Origin: Xenopus tropicalis
Taxonomy: Eukaryota; Chordata; Amphibia; Anura; Pipidae
Reading direction: 5' to 3'
NCBI RefSeq assembly: GCF_000004195.4
Contig: NC_030686.2
Span: 46,204,961-46,268,960 of the forward strand
DNA length: 64,000 nucleotides
Below, piece by piece: positions 58,693 through 64,000 of this stretch. The notes below the pieces were generated by a model that saw nothing but the letters and a program-made list of their open reading frames with translations, ran no database searches and was not told where the DNA came from. The stretch's first letter is position 1, and the number at the start of each line of letters is the position of its first letter. A program made the translations under genes and the position numbers.

Positions 58693-59674
58693 ATGGGCCT
58701 TATTGTCCTACTGTGCGTTATCCCCAATGTGCAGATTCACACAGAGGGCAGATTTAGCAAAGGTTGATGTTGTTTTCCAGGCAGATTTCAGTAAAAATGG
58801 AATTTTCCCTGATAGGCAATATTCGTTTTCCATTACTATAAAAGATTTTTTGGTACAATAATGTGTATCTCCCGCTGAGGCTCCATAGGAGTCAATGTGA
58901 AGTGGATATTCAGCATTCGAGCATGTTTGCTATTCAATCAGGATCACGACTTTCTTGCATTTTCCTGCAATCATAGTTTTTGACTGAGATGAAATGGGAC
59001 CGAGATGAACCCATTTGAGAATTTCAATACATATAAAAAAAGGGTCAAGAACTGATTCTTGAACTGATCGGAGCATTTGGCCCTAGTACCAAATGATGGG
59101 ATTACAGTGAGTATCGATGAACCAATGATGGGATACAGAACATATTGATGAACCAATGTGGGCCTTGATCCGAAGGAGAAATCAAACCTGCCCAATAGAC
59201 ATTTGTCTGATTTTTGCCCAGATATTGTTGGGGTAGGCCCATACTGGGGGAGGGGCCGAATCAGCAGCTTAAATTTGCCCATTTAAGCCACCGTAAGATT
59301 CTAAATTCTTAGTGATTGGATTGACTAGCAGGCACCTAAGACACTGACCCCCCACATATTTATAAGGCCCCAACAAATTCTACAGAATGTCCAACTGGGG
59401 CATCTGGGCTCACTGGCGGCCATCACCCCAAAGGCTCACCACCCCAGCTGCGGAAGCCCCCACCCCCATTATGTACCTCTTCATGCTGCTCCTGCTGGGT
59501 GATGTCCCACCAACCCTGTCCAACCCTAAACAGGAGGCTGTATAGATAATACGTACAGATACAAGTAATGACTGGTACAGATAGGCCCCACTCTCTACTA
59601 GTAATAGTACAACTACTAGTAGACTGACAGTTGGGGAAGCGTTGGATATACCTATCAGTCTGTTCTTCAGTGTG
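58693..59674. other. Intergenic, possibly with an old Harbinger-like remnant
   Basis: About 59040-59295 contains GGAGCATTTGGCCCTAGTAC, GCCCAGATATTGTTGGGGT and AAGCCACCGTAAG, faintly like the interior and right end of the Harbinger-like MITEs. The ends are not recoverable. No coding match. Confidence 0.4.
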
Positions 59675-59677
59675 TAA

Positions 59678-59924
59678 AGTTGGCCATACACAGTAAGGTT
59701 TGCTCGTTTAGTGGGGTCTCCAAATGAGCAAATCTTTCCCCTGATAAGCCAACCTTGGGTCAAACACCAAGCGATCGCATTGCAATAAAAGGGGATAGGA
59801 GAAGTCAGAGCGAGGACCTCATCAATGAGCTGATGGTCCAGTTAGGCCAATTTTTGGCCAGATATCGGTTGGGGAGCTCCATACACAGGCAGATAAGCAG
59901 AAATCTGCCCGTGTAAGGCCACCT
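59678..59924. mobile_element. Harbinger-like MITE copy 3, TAA target duplication
   Basis: The left end is AGTTGGCCATACACAG and the reverse complement of the right end is AGGTGGCCTTACACGG. TAA flanks both sides (59675-59677, 59925-59927). The interior TTTTGGCCAGATATCGGTTG matches the family. It is shorter than copies 1 and 2. Confidence 0.85.
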
Positions 59925-61007
59925 TAACACCTTCTAGCTGTCACCAGGGCCAGACTGACCATCCCAAGCACCAGACATTCTCCCAGTGGGCCCCATAGCA
60001 GGAAAATTCCCATAAGCCCTTCCTTATTTCTCCAATAGGCCTACACCTTGATGATTCAGCACTTACTACTCTGTAGGTTTGAGAGTGGGCCCTTCAAATC
60101 AAGTACCTAGGGTGCCCAGTCCAACCCCAGCTGTAATACAGAGAAACCTGTCAGTAATAGGGGTTATAGCTTGGTTTTTCCCAAAACCACATCTTGGGAA
60201 TTTACTCATTCAAAGAGAACCCCCATTGGAAGTTACAAAGTCGCCCTACTCTTTGATGTTGCCCTTGGTGCCTTATAGCAATGCATCATGTGTCGTGCTT
60301 CAACCAATGGCGTGACTGCCACATAGAAAGTGATAATGTGAGACCACGAGGGGTGCATATCTGTCAGAGGGAGATAGGAGTGAAATGGTGGGGGCTAATC
60401 CTTATCGTAGTAGCTGTGGGGTTTATTTATTAACTTCCCATGAAAGGTGAAGCAGGTAAATGCAATGGGGGAACGTACACTAAATTAGAATAAGGACTGA
60501 TAAGTGGGATATTTCCCAGCGGGGGGCAGGGGGGGTCACTTGGATCCTGTTATGCATCATGTAATTGACTAACACTCTGATGATAATATCTGATAATATC
60601 ATTGCAAATGAAGGACCCCAATGGCTTATTAATGGGTTCTCCTCCCTTTCATATAAATATAGGATGTTCTGTGCCCGCAATAAACTATAGGGGTCAGTTA
60701 CAAATGCAGCTGTGCCAAATTCAATTTCAGACACATAATGCCATGACTGTCATGCACAGCGCAGCGCTTGTTCCCATAATGCACCCATGCACAAGTCTCA
60801 CAATGTCAGAGCGGGTGCAGCTGCACTTGTTTTGGCGCAAATCAGATGCACATTGTGTCTAGGGGGGGGGTTCATTCCCACAGGAATTCCTCCCCTTTAC
60901 ACATCTTTACTATTGATCAGTAGTCACAACACTAAAGTACAACAGTCATTAATGGAACAAAAAAATCTTCATCTATTAGCTTTAATTATAGGTACAGGCA
61001 ATGAGGG
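59925..61007. other. Intergenic, no gene recognised
   Basis: About 59947-60130 starts CAGGGCCAGACTGACCATCC, like the left end of the CAGGGTCAGACTGG family, but a right end is not clear. The remainder has no coding match. Confidence 0.4.
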
Positions 61008-61775
61008 GGCTGTTCCTGCTGAATTGTGCTTAGTATAGGGGAATCCCTATGTGCCATAGTTTTATGGTATCTCTCTGTACAGGCTATGAGCAAACTTAGG
61101 GGGCTGTTCCTGCTGAATTGTGCTTAGTACAGGGGAATCCCTATGTGCCATAGTTTTATGGTATCTCTCTGTACAGGCTATGAGCAAACTTAGGGGGCTG
61201 TTCCTGCTGAATTGTGCTTAGTACAGGGGAATCCCTATGCGCCATAGTTTTATGGTATCTCTCTGTACAGGCTATGAGCAAACTTAGGGGGCTGTTCCTG
61301 CTGAATTGTGCTTAGTACAGGGGAATCCCTATGCTGCCATAGTTTTATGGTATCTCTCTGTACAGGCTATGAGCAAACTTCGGGGGCTGTTCCTGCTGAA
61401 TTGTGCTTAGTACAGGGGAATCCCTATGTGCCATAGTTTTATGGTATCTCTCTGTACAGGCTATGAGCAAACTTAGGGGGCTGTTCCTGCTGAATTGTGC
61501 TTAGTACAGGGGAATCCCTATGTGCCATAGTTTTATGGTATCTCTCTGTACAGGCTATGAGCAAACTTAGGGGGCTGTTCCTGCTGAATTGTGCTTAGTA
61601 CAGGGGAATCCCTATGTGCCATAGTTTTATGGTATCTCTCTGTACAGGCTATGAGCAAACTTAGGGGGCTGTTCCTACTGAATTGTGCTTAGTACAGGGG
61701 AATCCCTATGCGCCATAGTTTTATGGTATCTCTCTGTACAGGCTATGAGCAAACTTCGGGGGCTGTTCCTGCCTC
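61008..61775 (-). repeat. 94-bp minisatellite, eight units plus partial (array B, inverted relative to 23.3 kb)
   Basis: GGCTGTTCCTGCTGAATTGT starts units at about 61008, 61102, 61196, 61290, 61385, 61479, 61573, 61667 and 61761. The unit is the reverse complement of that at 23295-23905 (shared TTTTATGGTATCTCTCTGTA). Period is near-exactly 94 bp. Confidence 0.96.
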
Positions 61776-61930
61776 TATCAGGCATGTTAGATTTTCCCAT
61801 CTATTGGGGGCCGTATCAGCTCATTGATGTACTCCTCAGTCAGACGGCCCATATACCCGCCTTGTTAATTCGATAGTTTGACCCTAGACGTTGCCAAACG
61901 AGTGGATCGGACCGTGTACGGCCACCTTTA
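61776..61930. mobile_element. Right part of a Harbinger-like MITE
   Basis: CCGTATCAGCTCATTGATGT corresponds to the CGCATCGGCTCGTTGATGCG block. The right end GGACCGTGTACGGCCACCT is followed by TTA. The left end is missing, replaced by the flank of the 94-bp array. Confidence 0.72.
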
Positions 61931-62756
61931 CTCTACTGTCCCCTTTATAAAACCCTAGCGTGTGTAATGATAAGGACTTAGATTGTAAGCTCTACTGGGA
62001 CAGAGACCAATGGGAATAATGTATAAACCCTATAGAGCGCTGCAGAATGTGCTGTCAGTGTATAAATAATTATACTTGTGCATGTAAATCAGTGCAAACT
62101 GGGTATAATTGTAGCTGCATTGTGCTTTCCTACATATACGCTGCTGAATGACCCTTAAGAGGCTGCTAATTGTCCCATCTCCCCGCGGGGCGGATACGTG
62201 CCTCTCACAGCCCTGACTCATATAAACTGTGTATTGATTGAATGCAGCTTTTCCAAGATTTCTCTAAAGATTCACTAACTCTGAGGCTGACACTCTCTTT
62301 TCTCTCTCATATTAAAGATGTGCTAAGCCAATACATGTACAGTATATATACACACACACATATCATCATTTCTCAGTTTGGCACCGTGGGGCCCTACGTC
62401 CCGCAGTGGGTATGGCCGTAGCTCTGCAGGGACCCCCCAATGTATAGATTCAGCAGCACCGAGCAGCTAATTGGGAGCCTGGTGATTGGAGCGGAAGCGC
62501 TTGCACTGCTGGTATATCTTAAAGAGGCAAAGATCTTTCTTATGGGAATTAAGGGGGTGGGATACCCATATAGGTTACTCTGTATATAAGGAGCCATAGC
62601 GGCGCCCATTGAATTTGCCCAAAAACTCAGCACTATTTTAATACAATTTTAACCTTTTCTTACCTTCTAACACTTTCTAACCTTTATCTTTTTTTACAGT
62701 GAGGGAAACTGTTTCTTCTTTTTGTGTATTATGTGACCCTTCAGGTCTGGACTGGG
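61931..62756. other. Intergenic, with an old interspersed-repeat tail
   Basis: TTAGATTGTAAGCTCTACTG at 61979-61998, followed by GGGACAGAG and TATAAATAAT, resembles the conserved 3' tail of L2/MIR-type elements. A short CA run lies at 62350-62360. No gene. Confidence 0.5.
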
Positions 62757-63460
62757 AGTCAAAATAGGTCCTGGCATTCCAAGTACCCAGAGGCCCAAAC
62801 ATCCCCCCCAGCCCAATAAATAGTGACTGTCTATGGCATCTTACAGCAGCCCCTCTGGCATTCCAAGTACCCAGAGGCACAAACATCCCCCCCAGCCCAA
62901 TAAATAGTGACTATGGCACCTTACAGCCCCCCTGGCATTCCCAGTACCCAGAGGCACAAACAGCCCCCCAGCCCAATAAATAGTGACTGTCTGTGGCACC
63001 TTACAGCCCCCCTGGCATTCCCAGTACCCAGAGGCACAAACAGCCCCCCCCCCAGCCCAATAAATAGTGACTGTCTATGGCATCTTACAGCAGCCCCTCT
63101 GGCATTCCAAGTACCCAGAGGCACAAACATCCCCCCCAGCCCAATAAATAGTGACTATGGCACCTTACAGCAGCCCCCCCTGGCATTTGCCTGAACCGAC
63201 AGATTGCCAGTCTGGGCCTGGGTCCTGGCATTCCCAGTACCCAGAGGCCCAAACAGCCCCCCCAGCCCAATAAATAGTGAGTGTCTATGGCACCTTACAG
63301 CAGCCCCTCTGGCATTTGCCTGAACCCACAGATTGCCAGTCTGGGCCTGGGTCCTGGCATTCCCAGTACCCAGAGGCCCAAACAGCCCCCCCCCAGCCCA
63401 ATAAATAGTGACTGTCTATGGCATTTTACAGCAGCCCCTCTGGCATTTCCAAGAGCCCAC
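62757..63460 (-). repeat. ~80-bp minisatellite, about eight units, related to 14.15-14.43 kb
   Basis: Units contain TGGCATTCCCAGTACCCAGA and CCAGCCCAATAAATAGTGAC. Two units are interleaved with CCCACAGATTGCCAGTCTGG, the end sequence that also borders the 14.2-kb array. Orientation is opposite to 14.2 kb. Confidence 0.93.
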
Positions 63461-63471
63461 AGCCAGGGTTG

Positions 63472-63616
63472 GACTGGGGTGTGCAGGGCCCACCAGGGCT
63501 GCCACCCCTGGGAACCCCCACATTTCCCCATTATACTTATCTTCAGCATGATTGGGGGAGGGATATCAACAGGGGAGCGCTGGCTTTTTCCCCAGTGTCC
63601 TGCTGGCCCAGTCCAA
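63472..63616. mobile_element. Short hAT-like element (GGTTGGACTGGGG ends)
   Basis: The left end is AGGGTTGGACTGGGGTGTGC and the reverse complement of the right end is CCGGGTTGGACTGGGCCAGC. The interior CATTATACTTATCTTCAGCA matches 37836-37982. The next bases, CCCACAGATTGCCAGTC, belong to the neighbouring ~80-bp repeat family. Confidence 0.75.
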
Positions 63617-64000
63617 CCCGGCCCACAGATTGCCAGTCCGGGCTGGTGTGGAACCATTCCTGTCTCTTCCTTTCTTCCCTCTCCCTTTCTCATTGCAGCT
63701 TCTGCTCCTTTGTCTCTGCTTTTCTATTTATTTTTTGTGCACATGTATTTTTAATCCTACCTGCAGACTAATAGGGGCTTCTGGGATAGCGTGGAGGACA
63801 GACGGGTGGAGCGGGGAGCTCTGTGACTTTGATACCGCAGAAGTGAGTAAATAAAGGAATAATTAAATCATGGCCGATCTGACCCAGTTCTGGATGGAGA
63901 GGCTGAGGAATTCCCAAGCACCACAAGGTTTATCTGCTTAGATGGTAGGGCTCCTATAAAGCAATATCCGCTCATTTACAGCACGCAGTAGTACGGCCCG
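63617..64000. other. Window end, possible undetermined exon material
   Basis: A CT-rich stretch ends in CCTACCTGCAG (63768), followed by about 75 bases and then GTGAGT at 63842. This has exon-like spacing, but the encoded sequence is not recognised. At 63870 an ATG in good context (A at -3, G at +4) opens a 23-codon frame starting MADLTQFWMERL. Either could belong to a gene continuing past the window, or be chance. Confidence 0.2.

Overview
The window looks like amphibian nuclear DNA, most likely Xenopus. It is AT-rich, gene-poor, single-copy sequence broken up by many minisatellites. It also carries dispersed elements that share ends with one another: TTAA-flanked MITEs, hAT-like elements with 8-bp target duplications, Harbinger-like elements with TWA duplications, and CR1-like, L1/Tx1-like and Penelope-like retroelement fragments. 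By eye about a quarter of the window is tandem repeat. There is no bacterial gene organisation, CRISPR array, operon or rRNA/tRNA gene that I can support.

Two protein-coding genes are supported. (1) 8281-8417, plus strand: the terminal coding exon of ogfod3, a 2-oxoglutarate/iron oxygenase, with a good splice acceptor and an in-frame stop. The remaining exons were not found, so positions 1-8280 are most simply its last intron. (2) 51309-52388, minus strand: a complete intronless coding sequence for a rhodopsin-family GPCR of the urotensin-II receptor type (uts2r). The two genes are convergent (tail to tail). As far as I recall, UTS2R and OGFOD3 are also adjacent and convergent on human 17q25.3, so this is probably conserved synteny across about 43 kb of repeat-rich intergenic DNA. 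The genes have no evident functional partnership.

Layout. 0-8 kb: intron with two copies of a terminal-inverted-repeat element carrying a 112-bp array, a 79-bp array and a hAT MITE. 8.3-9.5 kb: ogfod3 end and 3' UTR. 9.7-11.1 kb: 77-bp array and a purine-rich tract. 12.4-13.1 kb: L1/Tx1-like reverse transcriptase fragment interrupted by a Harbinger-like MITE. 14-18.8 kb: arrays and a purine tract. 21.7-27.8 kb: third copy of the 112-bp element, a 94-bp array, hAT elements and a composite inverted repeat. 28.9-32.9 kb: large 51-bp minisatellite interrupted by a Penelope-derived GIY-YIG fragment between perfect 95-bp inverted repeats. 33.4-37.2 kb: CR1-like fragment, a perfect hairpin, a Harbinger-like element and a TTAA MITE. 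39.3-49.4 kb: GATA repeats and four arrays (135, 100, 47 and 104 bp). 49.9-54.9 kb: uts2r sandwiched between a 42-bp array (3' side) and a 30-bp array plus a pyrimidine tract (5' side). 55-64 kb: GATA/GACA, 20-bp, inverted 94-bp and ~80-bp arrays.

The most notable structures are the Penelope-derived inverted-repeat element inside the minisatellite, the reuse of the same satellite units in distant inverted arrays, and the tight bracketing of uts2r by minisatellites. I found no convincing new multi-gene system.
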